In this document: piece after piece, positions 33,472 through 46,585 of the stretch
Position numbering within the stretch: position 1 is the stretch's first letter
Layout: every line of letters starts with the position of its first letter
Source: Metarhizium brunneum
Taxonomy: Eukaryota > Ascomycota > Sordariomycetes > Hypocreales > Clavicipitaceae
Direction of reading: 5' to 3'
Length of the DNA: 64,000 nt
Assembly: GCF_013426205.1 (NCBI RefSeq)
Contig: NC_089428.1
Span: forward strand, 1,054,001-1,118,000
Made by a program: the position numbers and the translations under genes
Notes under the pieces: model-generated
What the model saw: only the letters and a program-made list of their open reading frames with translations
Database searches by the model: none
What the model was told of the DNA's origin: nothing

Positions 33472-35800
33472 CATTACGGAGAGAAAGCAACCGTATAGTG
33501 CGGTGAATGTGGAATAGGAAAATCGGTCCACATGGTTTGGTTATTTTGGTGGTAGTCTCGTTCAAGTGCTGATGTCCAATCTGTGATTTTGGTATACATA
33601 CATGATACATACTATAATAACATAGTGGAGAGAGCGCTTAGCAAACAATGTTGGATGGTCCATGTCTTGTTCTGCGGCAAAACTAGTCGCTGACGGGTAG
33701 CTGATTCTCCAACAGACGACGAGAAAACTCGTTGCTGGTGGGAATATTCCTGGGCAGACATAGCCAGCGGCCGCGGCAAGTACGGAGTAGTCAAGCGCAA
33801 ATTACCACTTCTTTTCAGCCTCATCCAGCTGTCTCGCCCCCCCTGCCAATCTGAGCATGTCGTGTAGGGTCCAGGTAGTTTTGTGTCCCTGTTTAAATCC
33901 AAATCCAGATTTCAGCCGCGACGCCTCACCGGGCAGACTTACAGATGACAGGCACATACGTCGCCTGGGCTGATCAGTGACGAGGCAGACATGGAGGACA
34001 CAGCTGCCCCTCCTATTGCCCATATTCAACGGACAGCTGAGAGAGATTTTGCCAATAGCCCACCAAGGGCGCCGCCCATCTAACCATGGCGGCCGTCATG
34101 TATGTACATAATGATGTACTAGTAGCCGTAGCATGGTTTATGGGGCAACATCTGTCAATTGATTAATTTTAACAAGGGCCCGTCAGATGGCAGCCCGTTG
34201 CTGCTCTCGTCCACTGCATCCGACAGACGATGGCACTCCACCATGCACCACCCACCACATGTGCAGCTTCGCGAACCGGCGGAGCACTGGTATCCGCTGT
34301 TGCTGTTTCTGGCCTCTGTGGCTGCGGTCCCTTCCTGACCTGGCAGTGTGCCGGCCTCCCGCCATTTCCGATGATGTGTCCCGCGATCAGCGTGAGCAAA
34401 TTCTTGGACGTGCCGTGTGATACGGGGGGAAAAGGCGGTGTTTGAGCCTGCATGTTTCTTTCACATCAGCAGCTTCTAAATTTGGCTTTGCTACAGAGTA
34501 CTTCCAGCATCCCTCCCGGTTTCTTTGAGTAGCGTAAGAATACACTCGTAGTCTTCTGTTGGCGGCGGTTTTCCAGCTCGAGTCCTGCAGGAAAAGTCAA
34601 GATTCGAATCGACTCTGATGCTGCACTCGGGCCTGGCTCTGTGAAGCTCGGATCCTTCTCCAGGTCCTTGCGATGGTCAGATGCCCTCCGGCCCGACATG
34701 GGAGCTCGTGTATGGCCCTATGGGTGGCCAGGAGCCCGCTCTTGGCTTGGGATATATTGGTGCGGCCCATGAGAGATAGTGCGCTTCTCCCGTATTGTCC
34801 CCGAAAATATGTCATCATTGCACATGTCTGGTCGCATTTGCGTGCTGGTCGTAATATCGCATCGATATGTTGCGACGACTGCCGGTCGTGGGTTGAGGCA
34901 GAGAGGCATACTACTCCGTACTGCATAGAGATTTCGGTGAGACTCAGCGAGATTCCCATCGTCAAGGGGCTGGGCTAGTGCCCAGAATGGACCATGGAGT
35001 CAATGTGAAGATGATGCATTCCGCCCGCTACTATTCTCGGGTCTTGCTCCACCAGACGCAGAATGATGGCCTTCTGCCTCTGCCACCTTCAGCCTCCACC
35101 ATCTGGAGTATTGTACCATGTACTCCGTAGCACTAGCATGTATGGAGGAGTACGGATTATGGTTTCTGTCCTCTTTGACAAGCGAGGGCCAAGTGCGTGG
35201 CCCTGGTTCCCTGGGTTCCCTTGGCTTGCAGGAGGCGCCCGTCGAGTCTTGGGCGGAGGGCAGCCTAGGAAAGCCACGCAAGGGCTATCACTTGTTAGCA
35301 CAGCATCAACCGAGTAACAATGAGACACTCACGCATGGCGCGGAGCAGGTTGGCGATGAGCACAAGGCGCCGCCGTCGCCGTCGCTGCCGCCGCATGTCG
35401 CTCCACCACACCATGGCACGCACCAAGGCGGATGGGGGCTGGCTGCACAGCATCAGCAGTGGCAGGAGAATGTGCAGAGTGCCATGAATAGCCGTGGCCT
35501 TTGGCTTTGCGCAACATTGAAGGCAGTGGGTGTCATGGGCGCTGTTTTGCATTGGCTGGAAACGTGTCGGAGGCGCGCGAGAGAAAGCCCAGATGTCCCG
35601 ATGTGGCCGTGGGTGATCTGCGTTGGGCGTCGTCCAGATTGTCCCGGCGCAGCGGGCGCCCAGATGAAGGCACTGGGGATTTCCTCGACTACAATAAGCT
35701 TCTGTGTAGCTGGACCCTGGTCCCCTCCAACATTCAACGTCCTTGTCAAGGTTGCAGCAGCCAGCTTTGTCCCTGCCTGTCCTGCCGGGGATTTTGAACC

Positions 35801-35838
<38 letters not shown>
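35801..35838. repeat. (ATCA)n microsatellite
   Basis: About nine and a half uninterrupted copies of ATCA lie roughly 700 bp upstream of the SKT5-like start codon. Confidence 0.97.
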
Positions 35839-36534
35839 GTTTACCGCCTCTGCTTGAGACCCCCGTCCCTGCCACTGCCAGCCTGGGCGGTGCATGTGCT
35901 GCTTTCTCGGGTCTGTCAACGGGTCCGTCTCGCCTAGGCGCCCACACCAGCGCCCTGCTTCTCTCGCTCGCTGCCTGCGCCGCCGCCTGGCCCGACGACT
36001 CCTCACCCTCGGATTGTGGAATTTTCTTCTCCATTGACGTCGTCTCCTAACCTCCCTCCACCGCTCTTCAGGGCTGTGGCCGGGTGAAGTGTCTTGTTTT
36101 CTTATTCAACTGCTTCCCTCCCCCCAGTCGACGGTTTCAACGTCCCAACGTCCCTCGTTTGTTCATGTCCATCCTGGATTCCCGTACCCGGTTGTGAGCT
36201 GCAGTGTTACGGAACCAAACACCCCCCCCTTGCTGCTCCACGCAGACACCTCCTGCGGCCCCGTGCAATTCCACCTCGTGAGACTCGACAAGGGGAATTT
36301 CTGTCTCTTTCAAGTTGAAATACTACATTGAAAGAACCGACAGCGACTGAGCTTCGCGGTAGCATCTTCCCATCGTGGGTTGCTGCAACTTGAGAACCCG
36401 CCCGATTTGTCTATAGATACCACTCTCGCCGATTGCAACTGCATGTGTTGCTGGTAGGAATCACGAGACCGACGACGAGTTCCACGACCGGCGACTTTTC
36501 TTCGACGACAGTCGTGCCATTGGCAATTTCAACC

Positions 36535-38898
36535 ATGGCCGCCGTTAGCACCTCTCCGCCTCATACCATGACTACTGCCCACGGCGATCATCACGATCAC
36601 ACTTCCCGGCATGGTTATGCATTGCCTCCCGCAGACGCTGCCCCCAGAAAAACTGTCGACGCTCCCTCACTGGGGGGAGGCAGTGCACGATTACGGGACA
36701 CACCGGCCTCTCCTGTGAGGGTCAACTTTCAGGCCGAGAACTGGGCCCAACCGTCAAATGCCAATATTGAACATGCGAAGCCGCAGACTGCGGAATTTGG
36801 TCTTGCACAAGACTCCTATAGTCATGCATCGTCGGCCGCCTCCATAGATGGATCTGAAATGATTCCCTTGTCCGCGACCTCCACCGCCCGGCAGTCTCAA
36901 CCGTCCACCGTTGGACCCGTTCACGACGACGTCGATGCGCTAGCAGCAAAGTTCGCCCACTCATCACTAGATCTTAGCCTTCCGGCCGCATCGTTCCAAC
37001 GACTCGAAACCTCCACCATGAGCCCCAAGGATCGTGTCCGAAATCAAGGTGTGAATCGAAACAGCCGCGAGTCTGACGACACAACAAGCACCTCGCCGCA
37101 GCAGCAACCGTCCGCCGAGTCGTCAGCTTCAACAAGCGTGAGCTCCGTCTCCGGCGTCAACGATAATTCGGAGTACCCGCCGAATGGTGACTCGCCGGGA
37201 AGTTCCATCATCGAGGGAAACTTACCCAGGAATCTGTCTGTTCCACAGTTCCAGTACCACCACCAACAGCAAGAACATCCTGCACGAGTTCCCAGCAGAG
37301 GAGCTGGCCAAATTCCGCCATCGTCGTCTTCTGATCTCCCGGAAAATGAGGGCCACATCAGGCGTCACCTGACCCCCACATCGGGATACCTGCAAAGAAA
37401 CTCTCTCCCTCGACCTCAGTCGTCATATTCGACTCTTTCGGATTACAGCCCGCGCGGCAGATCCCCCAACCTTCTGCCTGGCGGCTCTCACATGCGCCCT
37501 CCTTCTGTCCAGTCTCGCAAGTCTCCCGATGCTAGACCATCGTCGTACGCAGAACTGCTCAAAGTCCCTTACCCCCAGCAGGCCCCCCCGTCCTTCTCAC
37601 TGGATAACTCGGATCTTCGAACCGTCATTGGAAACAATGCGTCTCTTCTTAGCACCCAGAAAACACTGGACATGTATCGACAGAATGTGAAGAAGACAAC
37701 CTCTGCCTCGACCCAGTACTCTTTTGCCGTATTTCTCATCTCAACTGCACAGGAGCAAGGCGTGGATGTGTCGAACCCCAAGGTCAAAAAGACCCCACAG
37801 CAGCCATTGCGGGATCTCGACAGCCCCATCGTCGAGGGTTCTGTAACCAACCCTTACGACCTGGTTCGCGAGGCTCGCCAGATCCTTCAGCGATTGGCAA
37901 ATGGCGGGTATCCTTTTGCCCAATACTATCTTGCCGATGGCTACGCCTCTGGTCTCTTCAGCAAGGGGAAAGAAGACTACAACTCAGCCTTTCCGCTCTT
38001 TGTTCTCGCGGCTAAGCACGGCCACGCCGAATCTGCCTACCGCACCGCTCTGTGCTATGAGTTTGGGTGGGGGTGCCGGAAAGACCCCGTGAAGGCTGTT
38101 CAGTTTCTCCGGACTGCCGCCTCGAAACGCCATCCGGGTGCCATGACGCGCTTGGGCAAGGCATGCCTTTCTGGTGATTTGGGCGAGAAGCGATACCGTG
38201 AAGGCATCAAGTGGCTGAAGCTTGCCGCTGAGGCCGCTGATTCCCAGTACAACGCTGCCCCTTATCAACTTGGCTGCCTGTACGAGACTGGATACGGTGA
38301 TGACATTTTTGCAGATGCGAGCTATGCCGCCGAGCTATTCACCCAGGCAGCAGACCTGGGTCACCCGGAGGCTAACTACCGAATGGGTGATGCTTACGAG
38401 CATGGTCGACTGAATTGTCCTCGCGATCCTGCCCTAAGCGTGCACTTTTATACCGGTGCTGCTGAACGTGGGCATTCCGCTGCCATGATGGGCCTCTGCG
38501 CATGGTACATGGTTGGAGCTCCTCCGATTTTGGAAAAGGATCCAGAGGAAGCGTACGAATGGGCGCGACGATCTGCTGAGCTAGGTAAGACGGCACACAA
38601 TTGACCCCAGACTGCAGAGTGCGTTGAAGAGCTGTGAGATTAATGACTTGTCTATATAGGTTTTGTCAAGGCGCAGTACGCCGTGGGGTACTTTACTGAA
38701 ATGGGCATCGGCTGTCGACGGGACATTCTCGAGGCCAATGTCTGGTACGTGAAAGCCGCCTCGTCTGGTGACGAACGAGCCAAGCAGCGTATTGCCGTCA
38801 TCGAAGCCGCTGTCAGCGGAGGAGGCACTCCCATGGACGTTGCACCGCCGCGTGACAAGAAGAGTGGCAAAGACGACAAGGACTGTGTCATCATGTAG
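36535..38898 (+). CDS. Skt5/Chs4-like chitin synthase activator, Sel1 repeats, CaaX
   Basis: In yeast, Skt5/Chs4 is a prenylated factor that recruits and activates Chs3. The exons are 36535-38584 and 38660-38898, with a 75-bp intron joining AELG to FVKAQYAVGY, giving 762 aa. The first ATG of the frame is at 36433, but I chose 36535 (caaccATGGCC) for its better context. Residues 1 to about 440 are disordered and rich in S, P and Q. About seven Sel1 repeats follow from about 455 to 725 (AQYYLADGY, ESAYRTALCYEFGWG, APYQLGCLYETGYG, ANYRMGDAYEHG). The C-terminus is basic and ends CVIM, a CaaX prenylation box. Filamentous fungi have several Skt5-like paralogues, so which yeast role it fills is not settled. 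Its divergent neighbour is a Chs3-type synthase. Confidence 0.9.
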
Positions 38899-41800
38899 GA
38901 GAGTCGTGGCCGAGGGCTTGGACGAGCGGAAAGAATTCATCGGCTAGGAGCAATGATTGCCAACGAAAGAAGAACACGACTGATCTCAGCAACGATGTTT
39001 GGACTGGATACCCATACCCCTCCCCTACGTCTTGGAGCAGGCGGCCGCGCTGCTCACAACCAGTTGGATTGCTGCTGGGAATAGCCAGCGACAACTCGAC
39101 ATACACGTCATGGTATTATTTCATTCTTTTTCATCATCATTCTCGAACATTCGAAACAAAACATCCCCAACGTGTGGAAAGGGTCTTTTTTATAGCGCCA
39201 GCGCGATTACATGTACCCTGGACACGTGGTTGGGCCAACTGTTAGACGGGCGTTGATGCAAGTTCATTCCGTGGACTTGGTCATTGACGACCCAAAAAAA
39301 AAACGTACTGAGCCAGGAACGGCATAGAAACAGGCATCTTGAAGAGGAGGTGGTTCTGAGGACTGCAGCGAAATTTTGCGTCTGAATCGACGAGAATTGC
39401 TTTTTGGCGTGGAGTTTTTCTTCGCAATTTCTTGATATTTCCTTTGGATGTCTCGCAGACAAACTGCCGACTTATTTTCTTCATGTTGAGGAGGACACGT
39501 AATATACCGGGAGGAGTAACGCTGCCGGGGTTGCGATATTGCCGTAATAGGACCCATTGCATATTGTTATTGCGTTGATTTGGATTCCACGGGGTTTGTT
39601 TTCATTTCGTCCTTTTTTTTTAAACGTCGCTGGCACTTTTGGTCAAACCCCGTGATGAGGGAGTTGGGAGTTTTATATATACTTTATTTGCTATACAGCT
39701 GCAGCATATTTAATATACGCTGTCCCGGGGCGGGACTTGTCATGGGTAGCTGAGCCGTGTGGAAGTGTGTTTGTGTAGTTACAGTTGTTGGGATGTTGTC
39801 ATGTCGTGTGTGGCCTAGCTACGATACATCACCGGCTGTATAGCTATGGGTGACGGGTGCTGGAGACGAAACGGGTAGCTTGGCATGATGCTATTTGACG
39901 ACGTGTGCCCAGAGTCTTGTTGTCCAGACGATGGTGACGGGTGGCTCTCCTGGGCACCACTTGATTTCCTTTAGCAGCACTGGCGGATGGATGAGTGAAG
40001 GGGGCCCCGAATGGAAGGAATAAGTCGACATTAAACTTGTCCATCTGCCGGACTAATAGCTCAAGGGAGAAGTGTCCAATCGATAAGATTGCCCATTCCC
40101 ACCCCGCCACCATCCCATCTCACGCCATTTTCCTCTCCCCTGCGCCTTGCCAAAGCTTCAACGTCTGCGCTTTTTTCTGGGCCGCCATTTTCTGGGGTAG
40201 CAGGGAACAAGACCGACTGGGCTTTGCTACGGCGACAGGATGCATTTCTACGTCTCGCATATGCGAGGGATAACAAGTGCACTTCTGACTGAAAAGACTT
40301 TATTGGTTGCTATTGGACTGTGCCCGCTCCTCAGGTTCATATGTGTGTTTGCCCTGCATGGAAACGGCTCGCCCGGATTCGGCGCGTACATGCACAGATT
40401 GTCTCTTGTTTAGGGCCGAGGATGCAGGGAGATGGGTTCTTGTTGGTAGTTTTGCTTCGAATGTGTGCATCAAGGCAACCCGAGAATTACACGACGACGG
40501 ACGCGCACAACAGCTCGCAATGCCAATGTATGTAGATTCGTCACCCGGGCCCCGATCTTGTCCCTCCAGTCTCTGGCTCGTGTTGGATTCCGCGACATTG
40601 CATCATAGAGTCCATCTGGCCAACGCTTGCCAACGTTTGCCGGGTCAGGGCCCTTCACAACTGCGGTGACGACATGGGATCCCGGATGATGCGTTGTATC
40701 AAGAAAAACGTGCGGGGCGCAAACCATCAAGAGCCTTGCCGCCGCGACTGGGTGAGACATTTGGGGCTGGCGAGGCACTTCCAAATGCCATCAAGTGACT
40801 GGGAGCGATCCATAATTGCGTGCTGGTTGATTGGGCGCCGATCCTGCTACGCGACAGACCGTGATAGAATCGCGACGTCGAGACGAGACGGAGACGCGTC
40901 AACGTCATCTGAGCAAGCCGCAAATGGCTTGTCAGCCGCAGGCATTTCTGCACATGAGCATGAACGGTCCTTTGGGGGGCGGTGTGTGGCCATTGGCAAT
41001 CAACGAGCAGAGCATGGCCGTGGTCATGGATGGATGCTTGTCAAGATGCATGCGTCTCAAAAAGACAAAAAATGTAACCTGCTGACCGTTGGGAATGACC
41101 AGACGTCTCAATGACGAGGACTTGAGGTATTTGACGCTTGAAGGATCACTGCACGTTAGCTGCACCCGGACAGACTCCTACATGAATGCCAAAGCCTCGA
41201 GCCCAACACGATGAACAATGTTGCATAATGACATCGTGATTCGAGTCTGTATCCATGTGCCAGACAGAGTTCCATCCACACCTGTGAGATCCAACTGCCC
41301 TCCCTGGCGCTTTTCAGCGTAACCAAAACAAGCTAAAAGAGCTGCGATTTTCAACCCGAGGGTTGAATAGTGCCAATAGTCCCCTCACAAAGGGAATACC
41401 GAGGAACAGAAATAGTCGTCAGATGCCACTAAGCACTCTATAAGACGAGTTTGCAAGGGGGAGGGGCTGTTACTCCTGGTGATGGACCCAAGGGAGAAGG
41501 ACGATGCCTAGATGGGGTCGCCTCTTGTTAAAGGGAGGCCCTTTTCTTTGACGTCCTAGCCTTGAGGGGCTCTGTTTCTGAGGAAACCGATCCGGCGCAA
41601 GATACAAAGAGGGAGTAAAAATGGAGTGCGATGTTACGACGATGGACCCCTCGATGGCCGACCTCGTCAGGGACGATAACCGAACCCATCTTAGACCAGC
41701 CTCGCAAGCACCAAGATATTATGCAGCTGCAGGGGCAAAGGAACTAGAGGAGCCCTTTTTGCATTTGATGCCGGGGGGAAGGCGCAGAAGCGCATGACAC

Positions 41801-44426
41801 AATGCCTTCTCTCGCACTAGCGAGAGCGAGGGATGGGGGCCCGTTGATGAATGAAGCAATCTTTTCGTCTCCTCACTTGGGTTTGTGGGTAGAGAGTTAA
41901 TATAGTATAATGCGATTATAACAGCCGCAGGGGCCCGTGTAGGGTTCTTGATCTTGGGGAAGCCTGCAGCCACCGGATCCGGACGGCTCGACTCGATAGT
42001 CCAGGTATCGCGGGCATGCCCATCATCTTCATAGCTGCGCCAGCAAGTTGTGTCCTAACACACAACCGCACATTACCAATCCATTTGATTCGCGGCCTTT
42101 TAGCGGAAGAAACACTCAGAGTAAAGCTTGCCCGGATGCAGTCATAACGGGAGGCGCGTTAGCCTCTGCGCCGCCTCTTTTACCATGCGTGTCATTTCAT
42201 CCACAATAGATCAGCTCGTCCAAGCAGTCGTGATGTGATGGCGGCAGGGCAGAAACATGGCCTTCCCGTCCAACGTCCCACAAACAATATACCTACCGCT
42301 GTATCTGTGTCATATCGTCCTGTCCGTGCAAGTGGGAACGTATGAAACGGTTCAGAAAGTCAAATAGTGCTGTACAGTTGCTAGGCAGAAGCCAGGCTAA
42401 AGAGGTGAAACGAACCTGTTGTGGCTTTGTTGTTTGGGAACAGCTTGCTTTTTTTTCTTAGACAGGACAGTTCGTTGCAAGAGACACATCAGAACTATAA
42501 CCTGACCAGGCCTGGGGCCGGGGCCGGGGCCAGCTGCACGTCAACCGACACCGATTCGGATCTATCGGTATCCAAGGGAGAAACAGGCTACTAGTATCAA
42601 GGACCGTGCATTGTATATTTCTTGCATGACGATGTGCAAAGCACAGCCGTTGTTCCCAAACGACGGTGTTGTTACACAGGACTGCCACCGGGATTGAGAA
42701 AACAAGAGAGGCTCAGAATGTGAGCAGTTGTGGTGTCAAGTCACCCTGTGCGTAAAGGCCAGTCCGGATGGCAGACACACAACCTCTCTTGAAAACAGTG
42801 CTGTGGAGGAAGTGAGCAAAGGGAGAGTAAAAGAGGAACAAAGTGGGTGCGCTGATGGGCTTGATCAAGGGCGGCGGCTAAGCGCACCTAGGCATATTCT
42901 GATCTGCCGCTGCAAGAGCCGCAATTCTTACAGGCAAGATGGGAGCTTCGACATGCTCGGCGCTTTGATAAGCGCAGTGTTGTCCTCGGTGGGTTTGCGA
43001 TGGACTGCTCTTGTAGTGTGAGACACACGTTGCCCAGGAATCAGGACGCCTCGGTTCTTGGTCGTTGGGTTCCTTTGCTGCGGTAATCACTGGTGACTTT
43101 AACGCCGACCGATGACGGCAATGACGGCAGTTGCAATTCAAGAGCAAGTCGGAACACGGTGTGAGCCTGGCTCGTCCGGAGACCTCGAAGCAGCCAGGTG
43201 GTGGAGGAATGTTGGTCGTCATGGCCATGTGTGATGGGCTACACCGCACACCGTAGGAGGTACGCTCCCAGGCTCCTTCCTTCAACGAGCAGCTTCCGCA
43301 AGGCAGGAGCCATGGATGGTCCAGGGACATGGGTGCTGGACGGGCGGGTACCTCGGCGGGCTCAGGCTCCTCCCGACCCGTTTCGCTACGGGGAGTTTAG
43401 CGGAGTGACAGTACCCAGTCCCCACCATAGCTTAGAGCTTTAGCACCGGTTGACCTGCCTCAGCAGCTGTCCAGAGCTGAGCCCACTCACACCAGGCGAC
43501 TCTGCTGCCCCAATTCAGCAGCCGAGTGCTCCGGCCCCAGTGCCTGGGTACTTGCTACATACCTTGGCTTGGCCGTCGTCTGCAACCGGCGCCATGTACC
43601 CGCGCCGTCACTCTCGTCCGTGCCAGCTTTGCACGACATCTGGAGCAGTTGAACCCCCTTGCTGAACCACGCAGGCCCAGGTCCTCTAGTGCACATCAGC
43701 ACATCAGGCGGCCCACCCTCTCACCCGGCTGCGTTCGTCCATCAATGATGCGCAGCTAGTGAGCTTGTCTCTGCGTCTGTCGTCTGTCTCTGGACTCGTC
43801 CAAGTTGTCCCCCGAACCGACAGCCAAACTCTGGAGCCAAGTCCACCAAGCCCACCAAGCCCACCAAGCCCGCGCCCCCCTGCCCTTCCCTGCCCTTCCC
43901 TTCCACTTCCACTTCCGCTTCCATATTAGGCCCATGCATCCTCTTTAACTTGGCAAGTCGCTCCCCTCACCTCCAATGCACCTGCCCGTTGACAGTCAGA
44001 CCACCCGTTGCTGCAAGTGTCGTCCACTCTCGCCTTGAGGCACCCCGGCCACCCCCCTTCTCTCCATGTTGTATATTCTGCCTCCGCCTCTCTTTGGTCC
44101 TCCGACACCATCCGTCCACCTACACACATATATCAACGCAACGCAACGCAACCGGGCCGCAATCACAACCTGCTGCTCGAGAGTGGCCTTTGCTTACCGG
44201 CAGTTTCGCTCGTAACCGTGCCCCTTGCCTTGTCTATCGACAATCTCAACGCTCTCGTTGCCCGTCGAACCAGCGCAACGCTCTTTGCTCTGCCCGCCTC
44301 GGGCGCATCCGGGCGCAATTTCGTGTCATCGACTCGCATCGCAGCCCAACCAACCTCGCTGGCCGCACGCGCCAACCTCGACAACACCAACCTTTTTGCT
44401 TTGACGCCGAAAACATCAACTTCACA
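38899..44426. other. Gene-poor stretch
   Basis: There is no supported gene in 5.5 kb. ORFs of up to 150 codons overlap each other on both strands and lack domains. The last 600 bases upstream of the Myb-like gene are strongly C-rich with short direct repeats (four ccaccaagcc-type units near 43846-43870), as expected of a long leader or promoter. A GC-rich ggggcc triple lies near 42511. I see no RNA gene. Confidence 0.5.
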
Positions 44427-45293
44427 ATGCTTCTCCCCTCGGCACTCTCTTGCGACTCGGCGCAGCCGTCGCGGCCCGCGCTTCAGTCCAGCTACTTCTC
44501 TCCTCCCGCCAGTCCGCCCACCATTACCTCTGCCACGGCTCTCGGCAACATCATGACGACCTGCCGATCCTTACAATCGCTCATTGCGACGCCTGCTTCT
44601 CCCTCTTCCCTGTCCATCGTGCCGCCGCCATCCTTGGCGCAGTTGCCTACACCTCCCTTGGCCCATGCTGCTCTGCCGATGAAGCTTCGTCTGCGGGCAC
44701 GTCCTACGCCCTCAAGCTCAAGCACTAATAGCGAGGACTTGTATGCTCCGAGAAGAATGGTCAAGCGGCCTGCACCTTCGCGCGGCATCAACAAACGTCG
44801 CCGCCCCGGGGGCGATGACATGGGCCGGGGAGATGTCCCATCAGAGGAAGAGGACATGGACAGCGATGTCGAGTCCGGAAGCGACTGCCAGCAGTTGCAA
44901 CCACGCTCAGACAACCAACCTGAAGAGCCCGCTGCTCCCACGACACCGAAACGTGCACGGATAGCCCCAGAGCGGCTACCACTAGGCTTGCAACGTTCCG
45001 ACTTTCACGACATCCATCATCTAGAGGGCGGATGCTCCAGCGATGGCAAGGGAACAGAGGTCGAGGTGGAAGCAGACGGCGAGGAGTGGAGCGCAGAGGA
45101 CGACCGCATCCTAGTCGAGCTCGTCCTGGAGAAACTCAAGCTCGCCAAGTCGGAGTGGCACGACTGCGCCCGCAATCTGGGCAAGGACAGACACAGCGTA
45201 AGTCGACGGTGGAAGAGCCTCATCATGAGAGGGGACGTTGGTCTCAAGACGAGATCAAGTAACCGCCGTCGTCTACACTCTACCTGGCGGTGA
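44427..45293 (+). CDS. Myb/SANT-like DNA-binding protein
   Basis: This is probably a nuclear DNA-binding regulator of 288 aa in one exon. The open frame extends upstream to 43950, but I chose the ATG at 44427 (cttcacaATGCTTCTC). The upstream part is low-complexity leader-like sequence and MLLPSA begins the protein-like region. Residues 1-90 are rich in S, T and P. A basic stretch (KRPAPSRGINKRRR, about 113-126) could be a nuclear localisation signal, followed by an acidic patch. The C-terminal domain EEWSAEDDRILVELVLE...HDCARNLGKDRHSVSRRW (about 218-265) has the spaced tryptophans and helix pattern of a Myb/SANT repeat. There is a single repeat only. Its target genes are unknown. Confidence 0.8.
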   Translation: MLLPSALSCDSAQPSRPALQSSYFSPPASPPTITSATALGNIMTTCRSLQSLIATPASPSSLSIVPPPSLAQLPTPPLAHAALPMKLRLRARPTPSSSSTNSEDLYAPRRMVKRPAPSRGINKRRRPGGDDMGRGDVPSEEEDMDSDVESGSDCQQLQPRSDNQPEEPAAPTTPKRARIAPERLPLGLQRSDFHDIHHLEGGCSSDGKGTEVEVEADGEEWSAEDDRILVELVLEKLKLAKSEWHDCARNLGKDRHSVSRRWKSLIMRGDVGLKTRSSNRRRLHSTWR

Positions 45294-46585
45294 AGTTGCT
45301 CCATTACCACCCATTTTCATGTCATATATATTTCTTCCCCAATCTTTTTGCGTCTACAAGGCAGCAAGCACATTCACGGCAACGACAGAACACAACGACT
45401 AGCATCTCGACTTCATTTCACGCTGGGGGCTATGCAAGACGCAGCTCCCTTTTTTTTTTCAACACAAGCTATTTATTTGTTTTTTACAGCTGGTCCCACA
45501 GCGAAAGGGCCAGCTTTGGCGTTTGGGCAGAGGTTTCAGGATCTGTAGAGAGAACCAACAGCCTGAAGAATGAAAGGTTTTCATGTATTTTGGTCTGGAG
45601 ATATCCCCCTCTGAATGAGGAAATTGTTTGGAAGCATGGTTCGGTTTTTTTCTTTTTGGCTACTTTAAGACTTGCGCAGAAAACGCGCGGAGCGTATATT
45701 CCTTCTTTCTACTAGCGCCCGTGGATGGATTTAATCAAATGGTTGGTTCTGCTTGGGCACGATGGGTAGTAGTAGTAATTGCAACCAAAAAGTCAATACG
45801 TACTATCCGTCCGTCTTGTCTCGTGCCACCAAGATGCACTAGCGTCGCGCCAAATGGCGGCCGGGTCCACAGTCTTTGCCTCCATCAGGGTCCGGTCCGC
45901 AAGGGCCCGCCCGCGGTTGTAATTTATTTTTGGCGCTTGATGCGCCTTTTTTTTTTTTTCTTCTTTTTTTTTCCTTTTGTCTGGCTTCCCAGGCCCCGTC
46001 GCTTGCATGGTTTCCCGCGGCGTCGTTCCTCTGCCCTGGTCCTGTTGCGGCATTTTGCCGTGCACACGACCGGCCGTAGGGGAAAGTAAGCCAGCGCGTC
46101 TACGTCGTGCGGGACAAAGTAGGGCCAACAGAACAGATGGATGGCCTGCGGTGCGAGCAGATGCGAGGCGGGATGCGGGACCGGGGGAGGTTGCGTGGGG
46201 GAGAAAGACTGCCGCGGGCTGGGGTTGAACGCGTGCTTGCGCTGGCGAGCATGATTTGCCAGAGGGCCTTCATCTTTGCCCACCCCGTAGCGACAGCAGG
46301 AGGAACGGTGCTAATCTTATTCCAGAGCTAGGGTTACATACTGACGAGGCACGTGGGTACAGTGAAGCAGCAATTGTACGCTCTATGCTTGTCTATCGTC
46401 TACCATGTTGACAAGAAGGCGCCATTCCGACCCTCAGACCATGTCATATGCCAATGTCTAAACAAATGCTCAAAGGCTAACCCATATCTATTTTTGCGCC
46501 GACATAAACCCCCTCATGAAAACCCCCGAGCGTCTTAATTCCCTCTTGCCTAGCTCCGTTGGCGGGGTGTGACAACGTCCGCTCC
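45294..46585. other. Convergent intergenic region
   Basis: This is the 3' side of both the Myb-like gene and FUN30. It carries T-rich runs (45447-45457, 45948-45972) and no supported gene. Confidence 0.5.

Larger units (their letters stand above)
29085..36534. other. 7.4-kb divergent intergenic region between CHS3- and SKT5-like genes
   Basis: I find no supported gene. The region contains a 13-bp tandem repeat (30072-30110), an inverted-repeat element with a large minisatellite (32996-33471), an (ATCA)n microsatellite (35801-35838) and five exact TACGGAGTA/TACTCCGTA words (31261, 31389, 33781, 34912, 35121). Frames of 218 and 310 codons occur but run through low-complexity sequence. Both outer edges should be promoters and leaders. 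Confidence 0.6.

Noticed and set aside
35118..36050. 310-aa plus-strand ORF upstream of the SKT5-like gene
   Set aside because: It runs through the (ATCA)n microsatellite and proline/serine low-complexity sequence, and it lies where the promoter and leader should be.
36433..36534. Upstream start for the SKT5-like protein
   Set aside because: It would add 34 residues with no family resemblance. The ATG at 36535 has the better initiation context.
41600..41800. Possible relic of a retroelement coding region
   Set aside because: The short frame starting near 41621 has no gag, protease or reverse transcriptase motif, and no long terminal repeats are visible.
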